A stretch of 64,000 nucleotides of DNA from contig NZ_LT841358.1 of assembly GCF_900177045.1 (NCBI RefSeq), positions 1,859,559 to 1,923,558 on the forward strand, in the 5' to 3' direction. This stretch comes from Candidatus Nitrosotalea okcheonensis (GTDB taxonomy: Archaea > Thermoproteota > Nitrososphaeria > Nitrososphaerales > Nitrosopumilaceae). Shown here one piece after another: positions 53,078 through 62,895 of the stretch. A program made the translations under genes and the position numbers. The notes beneath the pieces are model-generated. The model was not told the DNA's origin and ran no database searches. It worked only from the letters and a program-made list of their open reading frames with translations. How positions within the stretch are numbered: position 1 is the stretch's first letter; every line of letters begins with the position of its first letter.

Positions 53078-54193
53078 ATGGCAGGGCAGGATAATTACAT
53101 TAGTTTTTTCAAGAAATGGTTTCCTGTCAACAAGGCCAAGGGACTTCTGGCACAACTGTCTTTTGAAAACGAGTTTGAGAACGGATTTTTAAAAAAATAT
53201 TCCGGAAATTTTTATCCAGGATGCTGGGTGATTAGCCCGAAATCACACGAATCACACAGGGCACGATATGCAGTTTTTATCCACAACAGAATTGAGGATG
53301 CATCAGGTGCGGGAAAGAACGTCGATTCGTTACTGGGATCAAAGAAGGAAATCTTCAACAAGATTGCACGATTTCTTGACAGCTCATCCTTCGGTGTAAT
53401 CTATGCAGTTCCACATACTGCTGACGGACATCTTGACTTCTCCAAGCTTGACGGTGATGGATTTGATTCTCTAAAATGGAATCTTTTCATTCTGAATGGA
53501 ACATCATTTGTTCTACTGGATGCAGGAAAATTCTTTTCAAAATGGAGGGGAGGAATGAGGCCGCGCAGGCCGCAGGAATCGCAGAAGTGGGACAGCAATG
53601 AACAGATCATCTCCAAGCTTTCAAAAATTCCTACGGAAAAACTTGAGGCATTTGTATTGAAGGAAATATTTTACACCGGGTTTCTGAAATCCGTCATAAA
53701 GGTTTCAACGGATGATCCTTATGATGTGGACAGTTTTATCATATCAACGCAAGACAATTCTGTATTTCCAGTAGAACTGAAGGAGAAGTCCCCCGTGTTT
53801 GAGAAATACAAAAAGGGGGATCAGATAAGGGAACACTATTTTGGAATAGACTCGGGCAGGATTTCATGTCTTGAAAGGATCTGTTCGCCTAATGATGCCA
53901 ATGCATTCTATGTAGTAAGGGAAGTCGAGGATGGCAAGGATGGGAAGGAAAGGAATCTTGTAAAATGGAAATGCATGACACTCTCGGGAGTAATCATGGC
54001 GGCCTCATGGAATGCAATAGGCGGAGGATCTGGAATGTTTGGAAGCACGACCAGCACCGTCAAACTCCCATATGGAGAGTTTGCAGATCTTACAGACCAG
54101 ACATTTTCTGAAGAAAACCTGAAAAAGGTCTCATCAAGAACAAGGGCCATGAAGATGATATCCGATGATTACCGATCATCCCTTCAAAAATGA
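53078..54193 (+). CDS. Putative PD-(D/E)XK restriction endonuclease
   Basis: A 371-aa protein lacking any close match that I recognise. Asp218 followed by Glu233-x-Lys235 (YDVDSF ... PVELKEK) fits the PD-(D/E)XK nuclease core. The N-terminal half (about 1-160) may read DNA sequence. Its place between vsr and the C5-methyltransferase, in one G+C-richer block, makes it the likely restriction partner of that methyltransferase. Base composition differs from neighbouring housekeeping genes, suggesting transfer. Confidence 0.68.
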   Translation: MAGQDNYISFFKKWFPVNKAKGLLAQLSFENEFENGFLKKYSGNFYPGCWVISPKSHESHRARYAVFIHNRIEDASGAGKNVDSLLGSKKEIFNKIARFLDSSSFGVIYAVPHTADGHLDFSKLDGDGFDSLKWNLFILNGTSFVLLDAGKFFSKWRGGMRPRRPQESQKWDSNEQIISKLSKIPTEKLEAFVLKEIFYTGFLKSVIKVSTDDPYDVDSFIISTQDNSVFPVELKEKSPVFEKYKKGDQIREHYFGIDSGRISCLERICSPNDANAFYVVREVEDGKDGKERNLVKWKCMTLSGVIMAASWNAIGGGSGMFGSTTSTVKLPYGEFADLTDQTFSEENLKKVSSRTRAMKMISDDYRSSLQK

Positions 54194-54297
54194 CCGGCCT
54201 GATCTTGATTCCAACTAAAAATTTTAAATAAATCAAACTAATGGTGACATGGTGTAGCTTGAAACACTTGATAACATCCCGGAGGTTAAGATAGATT

Positions 54298-55281
54298 GTG
54301 AAAAAGGACGCGTTTACATTCATTGATCTTTTTGCAGGAATAGGGGGAATGAGGCTTGCATTTGAAAGAGCCGGCGGAAGGTGCGTCTTTTCCTCGGAAT
54401 GGAACAAGTTCTCCCAGCAGACCTATGAAGCAAACTTCGGGGAAGTGCCGGAGGGAGATATTACAAACATAAACGAAAATGATATTCCTGATCATGACAT
54501 ACTTGCAGGAGGGTTTCCATGCCAGCCGTTTTCAATTGCCGGAGTATCCAAGAAGCAGAGCCTCAACAGGCCGCATGGATTTGAGGATGAAACACAGGGC
54601 ACATTGTTTTTTGATATTGCAAGAATTCTAAAAGCAAAGAGGCCCAAGGCGTTTCTTCTTGAAAATGTAAAGAACCTCCAGAGTCATGACAAGGGAAAGA
54701 CCCTGAAGATAATACTGAAGACGCTGCGGGACCATCTTGGTTATGATGTTCATTACAAAATAATGGATGCAAAAGTTGTTGTTCCACAGCACAGGGAAAG
54801 AATATTTATTGTAGGTTTTTCAGAGCCGACAGAATTTTCATTTCCAGAAATTCCTGATAGAAAACTCATTATGCATGATATTCTGGAAAGCAAGGTGGAC
54901 AAGAAATACACTCTGACCAAGGGAGTGTGGAACGCACTTCAGAGGCATGCTGCAAACAGCAAGGCAAAGGGAAACGGATTCGGATATGGCATGACCAATC
55001 TTGATGGTATTTCCAGAACACTGAGTGCAAGATACTACAAGGATGGGTCGGAAGTTCTGATTCCACAGAAAAATAATCCCGTTCCAAGAAGGCTTACTCC
55101 CCGTGAATGTGCAAGACTAATGGGTTTTCCGGAATCATTCAAGATTGTTGTCTCCGACTCGCAGGCCTATAGACAGTTTGGAAATGCGCTGGTGGTTCCG
55201 CTTGTTGAAGAGATTGCAAAGTCTGTTGTTGAATGTGTCCAGAGTAAAAAAAGAAGAATCACAATAGCGGATTATACTTGA
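54298..55281 (+). CDS. C5-cytosine DNA methyltransferase
   Basis: A 327-aa Dcm-type enzyme. Motifs in order: FAGIGG (12-17), catalytic Cys75 in [14 protein letters not shown] (about 116-120), QHRERIF and the C-terminal FGNALVVP. It adds a methyl to C5 of cytosine at a short site. GTG start; a GGAGG Shine-Dalgarno is found about 15 bases upstream. Paired with Vsr and the putative endonuclease. The next gene starts one base after its stop. Confidence 0.92.
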   Translation: MKKDAFTFIDLFAGIGGMRLAFERAGGRCVFSSEWNKFSQQTYEANFGEVPEGDITNINENDIPDHDILAGGFPCQPFSIAGVSKKQSLNRPHGFEDETQGTLFFDIARILKAKRPKAFLLENVKNLQSHDKGKTLKIILKTLRDHLGYDVHYKIMDAKVVVPQHRERIFIVGFSEPTEFSFPEIPDRKLIMHDILESKVDKKYTLTKGVWNALQRHAANSKAKGNGFGYGMTNLDGISRTLSARYYKDGSEVLIPQKNNPVPRRLTPRECARLMGFPESFKIVVSDSQAYRQFGNALVVPLVEEIAKSVVECVQSKKRRITIADYT

Positions 55282-55282
55282 C

Positions 55283-55567
55283 ATGGAAAAATATCTGAAG
55301 ACGCTTTCACGTCCGGAGGCAAGACACCGATACTGGCACATACAAAAAGAAGGCAGGGAATTTTTTCCAGAGTCACTACAGGTCTTCAAGCTAAAGTTTG
55401 ACGGCAAAATCTATGATATGAAAGTAAATCACAAGGACGACATTATGACAGGGCAGCTCTATGAAAAATTCAGGTTCATGGAAGGGGACAGGATAACTGT
55501 TACAAGGAAAAAGCAGGGAGTGTACGAACTTGAATCTCCTGACACAAAACCATATCCTGAACTGTAG
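55283..55567 (+). CDS. 94-aa protein coupled to the C5-methyltransferase
   Basis: Begins MEKYLKTLSRPEARHRYWHI and has LKFDGKIYDMKVNHKDDIM and MEGDRITVTRKKQGVYEL, a small beta-rich fold. Its ATG lies one base after the methyltransferase stop. Possibly a DNA-binding or controller subunit of the restriction-modification system, but no family is recognised. Confidence 0.62.
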   Translation: MEKYLKTLSRPEARHRYWHIQKEGREFFPESLQVFKLKFDGKIYDMKVNHKDDIMTGQLYEKFRFMEGDRITVTRKKQGVYELESPDTKPYPEL

Positions 55568-55610
55568 ATAAAATTTTTGTTTATTAACATCACTGTCTTT
55601 GATTTCTGTG

Positions 55611-55964
55611 ATGGCTATTCCTGATCTTGAAACTATCATGCGTCCGCTTTTGGAATTTCTAGCTGACGGTAAACCACATGTCATGGACGAGGCGGAAAAC
55701 CATCTTGCAAAAATCTTTGGACTTTCCGAGGAGGAAAAAAATAAAATGAAACCAAGCGGAAGTGAGACCCTGTTTCATAACCGAATCCACTGGGCCAAGT
55801 TCTACCTGAAAAAGGCAGGACTTGTAGAAAGTCCTCCAAGAAAACCATTCAAAATAACTCCCAGGGGAAGCACGGTTCTCAAGGAAGGCAAAAACAAAAT
55901 AAAAATAACCTATCTGAAAAAGTTTCAGGAATTCTCCGACTTTGTAGACAGAAAAAATGACTAG
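55611..55964 (+). CDS. Stand-alone Mrr N-terminal winged-helix protein
   Basis: A 117-aa protein with the Mrr_N pattern: LLEFLADGKPHVMDEAENHL, FGLSEEEKNKMKPSGSETLF, NRIHWAKFYLKKAGLVESP and ITPRGSTVLK. In Mrr restriction enzymes this domain binds DNA before the nuclease domain; here the nuclease is absent. It may regulate the cluster or be a truncated Mrr. An ATG four codons upstream (55599, read from GTG) is an alternative start. Its end overlaps the next gene by 8 bp. Confidence 0.78.
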   Translation: MAIPDLETIMRPLLEFLADGKPHVMDEAENHLAKIFGLSEEEKNKMKPSGSETLFHNRIHWAKFYLKKAGLVESPPRKPFKITPRGSTVLKEGKNKIKITYLKKFQEFSDFVDRKND

Positions 55965-56988
55965 TGACGGGTACAATAATAGATCCCATGCTCAACTAAA
56001 TTCCATTAAAACTGATAAATGCCCGGGAACAAGAAAAAAGATATTGAATAAACGATTGGGCGGATTTGTATTATTTGCAATTATGATCAGTGCTGTCGGT
56101 ATCGGTCCCGCTTTTGCTTCTCCATATGCAGTACAACAGAATCAAGTAATGGCAAATTCTACAGCCACATCTGGAAATACAACAACTACATCGTCAGCAA
56201 ATACAATGACGAGTTCCTCGTCAACAAATACCATGATGAGTTCCTCTTCATCAGGTGCAATCACAGTTACAACCGACAAGACTTCATACAATGACGGAGA
56301 CAAGATTGCAATATCTGGAAGTACGCAGGATTACATTACCGATACTCCAATTACTGTCATAATAATCAGTCCAATAGGAAACCTTGTAAAAGTTGATCAG
56401 GTCAATCTTGGTTCAGACAAGACTTTTTCAACATCAATAACGGCTACCGGCGCACTCTGGCAGGCCGCAGGTGCATATACCATAAAAGTGCAGTTTGGCG
56501 GTCCGGATAGAACGGCCCAGACAACCTTCCAGTTTGCAGGCTCTGCAGGAGGAGGACCCTCAGGACCAACAATGAAGGTTGACGGTACCGACTTTTCAGT
56601 TACATACAGCATTACAAACGGCAAGGTTATCGGAATGAAAATTGATACAAACTCAAAATCACTTGTCGTATCAATACAGACAACAGGTGACGGAGTACTT
56701 ACAATGACACTCCCAAGAGGCCTTATTGATGCAAAGAATGGAAACACAGATGCCCCGTTCGTAGTAATGAATGACGGACAGGAGTCCACCTTCGATCAAA
56801 CCAGTACTACGACAACTGACAGGACACTTTCAATTCCTTTCACCAGCGGAACATCACAGATTGAGGTAGTAGGAACATTTGCAATTCCGGAGTTTGGCAC
56901 AGTTGCAGCAGCCGTTCTTGTCATTGCAATCGTATCAATAATTGCAATATCATCAAAGACGGAATTGCGATTCATTCCAAAATACTAG
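55957..56988 (+). CDS. Secreted protein with PEFG-CTERM-type anchor
   Basis: A 343-aa exported protein; the best start may be the TTG at 56044 (NKRLGGFVLFAIMISAVG follows), giving a standard signal peptide ending AFASP. After a Ser/Thr-rich linker (about 65-105) come two beta-sandwich-like regions (about 105-190 and 205-310). The C-terminus has IPEFGTVAAA, a membrane helix and a basic tail, a PEFG-CTERM sorting signal. It shares the G+C-richer composition of the restriction genes. Surface structural role inferred. Confidence 0.75.
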   Translation: MTSDGYNNRSHAQLNSIKTDKCPGTRKKILNKRLGGFVLFAIMISAVGIGPAFASPYAVQQNQVMANSTATSGNTTTTSSANTMTSSSSTNTMMSSSSSGAITVTTDKTSYNDGDKIAISGSTQDYITDTPITVIIISPIGNLVKVDQVNLGSDKTFSTSITATGALWQAAGAYTIKVQFGGPDRTAQTTFQFAGSAGGGPSGPTMKVDGTDFSVTYSITNGKVIGMKIDTNSKSLVVSIQTTGDGVLTMTLPRGLIDAKNGNTDAPFVVMNDGQESTFDQTSTTTTDRTLSIPFTSGTSQIEVVGTFAIPEFGTVAAAVLVIAIVSIIAISSKTELRFIPKY

Positions 56989-57092
56989 ATTCTACTCTCT
57001 GTACCTGACAAACAATTTCAAACTTTCATACAAAACTGAATCGATGTATTACATAATTAGAAATTCCAAAATTAACTCATTAGATTCTCTCA

Positions 57093-59771
57093 TCATGTAG
57101 AATGCAATAGTTTTCCCTTGATGGCCTGGTACAACAAATCATCATGTGAGTCATCAAACAAGTCTTGGACGAATTTACTTGGGTCCTGCTTCCACTCGAG
57201 TACCTTTCTTAGATGTTCTTCAAACGTGGGAAACGCATTTCTTTTTTCCTTTTCTACCAGTCTATCAAATTTACCCGTGTTTACGCTGCCTCTAAGTGCT
57301 AGAAAGATGATGATGATCTTGATCTTCTCTTCTGGAATGTTTTTTAATTTTGAATACATTTTTCTATATACTGATAGTTGCCTCTTGTGCTCAGATGCCT
57401 TGTCAGAATTTCTGTCCGTTTTGTAGTCTACAATCAGATACCCGTCATCATGCTGAAAAATTGCATCTATTCTACCTGTGAAAATCAGCCGGTCATCGTC
57501 ATATTCAATCATAGATCGTAAAGGCATATCACATGTTTCTTCAGATGATACATAATGTAGTCCAGGGTATTGCTTTTTTAGATCGTCTATTGCATTGAGC
57601 CCATTTTCAACTGCCTTTCTCACATCATCCTTGTAATCCTCAAGCTTTGTTTGATTTTCTAAAATACTCTGCATTGCATTATGTACAGTGCTTCCAAATT
57701 CTGCAGCATTAGAGACAAATGGCATTTTAATTATATTTCTGAGAAGAAATTCGTATGGTTTTGTTGTAACGCTGGAATAAGAAAGATGTGTAATGCTTTT
57801 AAAATAATTAATTATAAACTGTTCAAGCCACCCGTCTTCTTGCTTTAGCAGTTTTTTTGAATCATCAAATCTTCCTGCAATAAACAACGAAAATGCCTCT
57901 GACAACCTGCTGTCAATTTTAGTTGCAATAGCATTTTCTGCATTAGAATCAATCTCAATTTCAGACAAATTTTCGACATAGTATTTTGCTTTGTCCTTGT
58001 CATCAGTTATAATAATTAATTTCTCCTTGGCTCTTGTAAATGCGACAAAATCAATTCTCAATGATTCCTCTACAAGTTCTTTTTTTATGTCAATACCACT
58101 GGATTCTAGTATTGCCTGTACAATGACATCGATAAAACTTGTCCTTGACGCACTAGACTTTGGAAGATATACTACAACATCAAAGTCTCTCCCTTTTGCC
58201 TTGTGTACTGTTGTAAGCGTTATTTTTGAATCAATGTTTCTTTCTGTGTAAGACTCTTCGGCTATGGCAATAAAGTCAAAGAGTCCGTCTATTGTGGGAG
58301 TAGGAAGGGACAGGTATTCATCTACCTGTTGCTTGATTGTAATTGCTGTAGAAAACCACTCGGCTCCTTTGGAGACACACAAAGGGTAGATTATATCGTC
58401 AAACGTCTTGTCAATATCTTCTCTTTTGAGCGATATGCCAAATGACTTGATTTTTTCTAGATTGTCACTACTTCGTTTTCTCTTATGTGACTCTGAAATC
58501 TCAAACGCCTCTTTGAGGGTAAAAGGGGAAAATATCGTAAATGTTGCAGATATCTTGTATTCTACCCTGTCTGAGATCATGCCTCGAAGATAGCTGATTA
58601 TCTCACCTTTAGCCATCTCAGTTGTTGCCTGGGATGTAGTTGAGGAATATTGTATATTGCAGGAATCAAGAAACTGGGATATTTCTACAATCTGTGAGTT
58701 TGTTCTGGTTATGATTGCAACAGTCTTTTCCTTGTTCTCTTCTATTATTTTTTGAATCTGTGTCAGGTGTGCCCTTGTGGATATTATCTTTGGATGCTCA
58801 CCTGCTTCCTTGATGGAATTAAAAGTTTCAAGTTGTTCTGCAAAGTCCTTTTTATTTGAAGTCCTTTGAAGAAAATTTGTCTTTGAATAATCAAGTATCT
58901 GCTGTGTACTTCTCCTGTTTGTTGAAAGAAGCATAGGCTGACAAGTTTTCATAAACCTTTCAAAGTTTTTTACAGATCCTCCCTGGAATCCAAATATTGC
59001 CTGTTTTGCATCACCTACAAGAAATATGTTCTCTCCTACCATTTCCACAATCTTGGCTTCAAGCTCATTCATGTCTTGCATTTCGTCAACTAGAACATAC
59101 TGGAATTTTTTTCCGCGGAATTTTTCTATGAATATCAGCAACATGTCAGAATAATCTACTGCACCAAGCTTTGATTCCTCATAGTCCTTGTATGCAGAAA
59201 CAAAATATTTCAAAAATGCCAGCATCTCGTCAAGCGTGTAAGTACTTTTAGTTTCATCGTATGTTTTTTCTATGATATCAGAAGTTTTTTTGACATTTAT
59301 CTTGTCGTGGGTTATGCCAAAGCTCTTGATGTATCTCAGGGCGTTTTCTGACTTGGGTACGATTTCAGAAATAAGATAGTCCTTGGTATAATTGAATGCC
59401 TTGTTATTTTCATAACTCTCAAGTATGGCATACCTCATGGCGTTATTTCCTGTTATTTCTCTTGTAATCAGCCCTGCATCAACAAGATAGTTGAATGCAA
59501 AACCATGAAACGTATGTATGTTAAGCTTCATTATCTCAGAATCTGGAAACTTGCCTTTTGCCATCTCGAATATCTTTTCAAACATTTCCTTCTTTGCCTT
59601 TTCTGTAAATGTGATACACAAGATATTCTCAGGATTTACGCCGGTTTCAAGGAGCCTCATTACCTTCCATGATAATGTGGTAGTCTTTCCAGTTCCTGGA
59701 TTTGAAACTACTATTGCATTATTGTCAAATTTTATTATTTTTTCTTGTTCTTGTGAGGGCTGAATGCTCAA
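57093..59771 (-). CDS. UvrD/AddA-type helicase with RecB-like nuclease domain
   Basis: An 892-aa superfamily 1A helicase. Walker A NPGTGKTT is at 24-31, and Walker B carries DEMQDMN (usual DEFQD). Helicase motifs continue in the middle (TNRRSTQQIL, TTVHKAKGRDFDVVV). The C-terminal PD-(D/E)XK nuclease has Asp769 (GRID), Asp782 and Lys784 (IVDYKTDR). It should unwind and resect DNA ends, as AddAB/RecB do. In archaea this activity is usually HerA-NurA based, so a defence or recombination role in this island is plausible. Confidence 0.83.
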   Translation of the reverse strand: MSIQPSQEQEKIIKFDNNAIVVSNPGTGKTTTLSWKVMRLLETGVNPENILCITFTEKAKKEMFEKIFEMAKGKFPDSEIMKLNIHTFHGFAFNYLVDAGLITREITGNNAMRYAILESYENNKAFNYTKDYLISEIVPKSENALRYIKSFGITHDKINVKKTSDIIEKTYDETKSTYTLDEMLAFLKYFVSAYKDYEESKLGAVDYSDMLLIFIEKFRGKKFQYVLVDEMQDMNELEAKIVEMVGENIFLVGDAKQAIFGFQGGSVKNFERFMKTCQPMLLSTNRRSTQQILDYSKTNFLQRTSNKKDFAEQLETFNSIKEAGEHPKIISTRAHLTQIQKIIEENKEKTVAIITRTNSQIVEISQFLDSCNIQYSSTTSQATTEMAKGEIISYLRGMISDRVEYKISATFTIFSPFTLKEAFEISESHKRKRSSDNLEKIKSFGISLKREDIDKTFDDIIYPLCVSKGAEWFSTAITIKQQVDEYLSLPTPTIDGLFDFIAIAEESYTERNIDSKITLTTVHKAKGRDFDVVVYLPKSSASRTSFIDVIVQAILESSGIDIKKELVEESLRIDFVAFTRAKEKLIIITDDKDKAKYYVENLSEIEIDSNAENAIATKIDSRLSEAFSLFIAGRFDDSKKLLKQEDGWLEQFIINYFKSITHLSYSSVTTKPYEFLLRNIIKMPFVSNAAEFGSTVHNAMQSILENQTKLEDYKDDVRKAVENGLNAIDDLKKQYPGLHYVSSEETCDMPLRSMIEYDDDRLIFTGRIDAIFQHDDGYLIVDYKTDRNSDKASEHKRQLSVYRKMYSKLKNIPEEKIKIIIIFLALRGSVNTGKFDRLVEKEKRNAFPTFEEHLRKVLEWKQDPSKFVQDLFDDSHDDLLYQAIKGKLLHST

Positions 59772-59948
59772 AAATCTTCAGTTTTTGTAGAGGCGTTGAG
59801 GATATTAAATGCAGATCCCTTTTTCTATTTGTGATACACTACGGACAGATCATGGATTTTAAACAACTAAAAGATTTTATTGAAAAAAAAAAACGGGATT
59901 GGAGATAAAGACAGTCTGATTGGTTAAATCTAGGTATGACAACATATT

Positions 59949-60410
59949 GTGATGGAGTTTCGATTTAAGAAAAACATTGTAAACTTTAGTATACGAGATT
60001 TCGAACCTCTTACAGATAATGATGACACTATTGAAAGAAAAATTACTCTTCGAGATAGGATAAAAGAACAAATTAATTCAGACAAGATAAAAAAGATAAG
60101 AAATGACTATAAACAAAATCTGTTTTCTGTAAAAGTTATCTATTATCTCAATGCAAATACACTGGTTCGGGGAAAACATGAAAAAGACTTGGATAATATG
60201 ACAAAAATTGTATCAGATGTTTTAACTGATTATCTCTCGGATCAAGATAAGGTAAAACAAGAAAAAAATGGTCTTGGATTAATGCACGATGATGTAGATA
60301 TTCATGAATTGCATTTAATTAAAAAATTTGTTAAGATAGATTCTGATCAAGGACTTGACATTTCACTCTACAAATGGGGTAATAAAAAACCTAAACAAGA
60401 TAATGCCTAG
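59949..60410 (+). CDS. RusA-family Holliday junction resolvase-like
   Basis: A 153-aa protein whose core matches RusA: KDLDNMTKIVSDVL (Asp80, Asp82, Lys86), then the acidic MHDDVDIHEL and LIKKFV. RusA dimers cut four-way junctions during phage-type recombination. The N-terminal about 50 residues and C-terminal end are extra. It is rare in archaea, and its neighbours (RecB-like nuclease, HNH nuclease, methyltransferase) fit a mobile or defence context. The gene is followed by the HNH gene after 35 bp. Confidence 0.75.
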   Translation: MMEFRFKKNIVNFSIRDFEPLTDNDDTIERKITLRDRIKEQINSDKIKKIRNDYKQNLFSVKVIYYLNANTLVRGKHEKDLDNMTKIVSDVLTDYLSDQDKVKQEKNGLGLMHDDVDIHELHLIKKFVKIDSDQGLDISLYKWGNKKPKQDNA

Positions 60411-60445
60411 TATACAAAGTTCAATAATCCGGCGTTGAAAATAGA

Positions 60446-61915
60446 ATGATGGTTCTTACTGTAGTAGAGGATGCAAAGCAAATCCTTGCTCTTCAGCAAA
60501 AATTCTCTAAGATATTAGAATCAAAATCTGATGGACATTTTCCTATGGAAGTTGGTAATACCAAATATCCTGATGATTATTCTCATACTGTATATGACTT
60601 TTCAAAACATGGATTCTGGTATGCCCATCATGAAACTCCAGGTGCGCCGTATCGTAGATATGTGAATGTATTTGGGATAACAGAAAAAAATGAACGGGAA
60701 TTTGATACAGAATTTTTTTATAAAATAATCTGTGAAATTAATTTACCACCATCAGGAAATAACTGGTCCGTAGCAAGTGCTTTTGTGACGGATGAGGCTG
60801 GAAAAACCTACCTTGTACATTCTGGAAAAATAAGTGGTGGCAAAAATGCAATAGGGCAATCTGACTTTGAAAAACACTTTTCTGGCCATGGGAAATGGGG
60901 ATTTGTAAAAGGAACTGCAGATCCAAGAAAAAGAGTTATCATCATATCTGAATTGGATGATAAGCAACTAGTTTCAAACCTTGCCGATTTTGTAAAACAA
61001 GTACACCAAATCAAAACATTGACAGAGGGAGGAAATCTTCCTAACAACCCCTCAATTCAAACAGAAAATAGAACTGTTACAAATAAGACACAATCTAGCT
61101 CTCGTCTTTCTGGTGATGAAAAAGAGTTTTCTGTTGCAAAAACTGGAATGAAATTTGAAGAGTTTTGGGCTCTTATACAAAAATCACCATCACTGACTCT
61201 TGAGACCTTGAAACGAAAAAAACCATTCAAGATGTCTTATGATTCATCAAATGATTCAGTAGTTGTAATTCCTGAGCATAAAAAAAATCCAAGGAAAATC
61301 TATAGAAATGAATTTGAGAAAGTCTGGAGTGTAGCAGAAAAAATACTTTTCAATACACTTCAGAAGACAATACATAAAAAAAATCTCAATTCTGCTTACC
61401 ATGTTGCCATAATCGATCATTTTGTAAGAGATGAGATAGAAAAGTTATCTAGAACTTTTGAATACATTACTGGCAAAAAATACGAATCTGATGATACACA
61501 AACTGATGAGATGGAACAGTCCTATCTTGAATCAATTGAACTAAACAAAACCAAGGATGAAATTAGAAAAGAACTGAGAGATGTGAGCCCACAAACACCT
61601 CAGATGATTGAAGTACGAGGCAGGAAATGTAAAAGAGACAACAAGACCATTGTACAACTAAAAATATTACGTGATTTTAAATGCCAAATATGTGGGCATA
61701 CCTTTAGACAGAAAAATGGCAAATTCTATGCTGAGGGGGCTCATATTGATAAAAAAAGTAAATTCGGGCCAGAAACTTCAAGCAACATTATGATCCTATG
61801 TCCCAACCACCACAGAGAATTTGATCTTGGTAATACAGAAATAATCAAACGCACTATGGATGAAATTATTTTCAAACTAAACGGAATACCGCATCGAATT
61901 AAACTTAGTTTATAA
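60446..61915 (+). CDS. HNH endonuclease with unknown N-terminal domain
   Basis: A 489-aa nuclease. The C-terminal HNH domain (about 410-470) has CQICGHTFRQ, EGAHIDKKSK and ILCPNHHREFD, with zinc-binding CxxC and CxxH. The N-terminal about 190 residues (GFWYAHHETPGAPYRRYVNV and WGFVKGTADPRKRV) look like an alpha/beta binding domain, followed by a linker and a helical middle. Such fusions are often modification-dependent restriction enzymes, but I do not recognise the N-terminal family. It may cut incoming DNA. Confidence 0.76.
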   Translation: MMVLTVVEDAKQILALQQKFSKILESKSDGHFPMEVGNTKYPDDYSHTVYDFSKHGFWYAHHETPGAPYRRYVNVFGITEKNEREFDTEFFYKIICEINLPPSGNNWSVASAFVTDEAGKTYLVHSGKISGGKNAIGQSDFEKHFSGHGKWGFVKGTADPRKRVIIISELDDKQLVSNLADFVKQVHQIKTLTEGGNLPNNPSIQTENRTVTNKTQSSSRLSGDEKEFSVAKTGMKFEEFWALIQKSPSLTLETLKRKKPFKMSYDSSNDSVVVIPEHKKNPRKIYRNEFEKVWSVAEKILFNTLQKTIHKKNLNSAYHVAIIDHFVRDEIEKLSRTFEYITGKKYESDDTQTDEMEQSYLESIELNKTKDEIRKELRDVSPQTPQMIEVRGRKCKRDNKTIVQLKILRDFKCQICGHTFRQKNGKFYAEGAHIDKKSKFGPETSSNIMILCPNHHREFDLGNTEIIKRTMDEIIFKLNGIPHRIKLSL

Positions 61916-62112
61916 TAATTTTTTAGATGTATGCAAGATGTTACTGGTAATTTCTACTAATCTCAAGTTATCTTCATTTCAACCGAATCCAGATTCATTT
62001 GGCAATCCCTTCAAAGGTTATGTGTAGGAATCTGTGTTCCAAGCATGGATCATAATTTTGATGCTGGGCAATGCTGGCAAAAGCTTAAATATTTACTGGT
62101 TGTAATAAGACC

Positions 62113-62793
62113 ATGACATTAGCACTTGATGCACGCAAAGGGAACATGATGAGCATGGCTGTACCTAAGGATGACATTGAAATTACTAATTTTCGAAATT
62201 ATGTTTTAAAGATTGAAGGGCAAGAATTGACATCAAGAAATAGTCAAGATAAGAAACTTTTGTTAAAGATAGGACGAGATGGTGTTTTATATTTGGAATT
62301 AATTGGTTCTGGTAAAAAACCAGTGGAGGATTTTTCTCTGATATATGCTTCTGTACCCAGTGGATATGCAAAGTTCCACCAAACCGAGGCAGCGAAAACC
62401 ATTAGAGGAGTAAAAGGAAAATATCTTTATTTCAAAAATAAAGAAGATGATTTTATTGCATATGCTGTTGGGCCAAGTCAAAAAGTATATAGAATTACCT
62501 TAGGAAAAATTGCTGATAAAGATTCAAAATTACGAGTAGTGTTAGATAATCTTCCTATTGAACCATTCAACAAAGCATACTTCAACGATAAACTTCCATT
62601 TCATATAGTGGAAAATCGTCAACCAATAAAAGCAGCATTGGATGTTCTGGAAAAACTTGGTTATGTTAAAAAAACTGGTAGTTCGATTGGAATATCTGAA
62701 ATATATATTAAGACTGACAAAATCTCATCTAAAACGGCATCACAAATTAAACTAGTAGAAGATAATAAAATAACTAGAAAAGATGGCCGATAA
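62113..62793 (+). CDS. Uncharacterised 226-aa protein
   Basis: The N-terminal part (about 1-100) is beta-rich; the C-terminal part (about 165-225) has a winged-helix look (PIKAALDVLEKLGYVKKTGS). No known domain is recognised. It is convergent with the methyltransferase at its right. ATG start, 197 bp after the HNH gene. Confidence 0.58.
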   Translation: MTLALDARKGNMMSMAVPKDDIEITNFRNYVLKIEGQELTSRNSQDKKLLLKIGRDGVLYLELIGSGKKPVEDFSLIYASVPSGYAKFHQTEAAKTIRGVKGKYLYFKNKEDDFIAYAVGPSQKVYRITLGKIADKDSKLRVVLDNLPIEPFNKAYFNDKLPFHIVENRQPIKAALDVLEKLGYVKKTGSSIGISEIYIKTDKISSKTASQIKLVEDNKITRKDGR

Positions 62794-62895
62794 CAAGTTA
62801 TGAACACTTAAGCATAGTGATGCTTGCGTGTTATCGACTTATCTCTAGGAATTATTTTATTATCTAATCTACTTACTTATTTGTCTTTTGAGTCT

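Noticed and set aside
59852-59908. 18-codon ORF MDFKQLKDFIEKKKRDWR
   Set aside because: Too short to support without conservation, though a GGACAG lies before its ATG.
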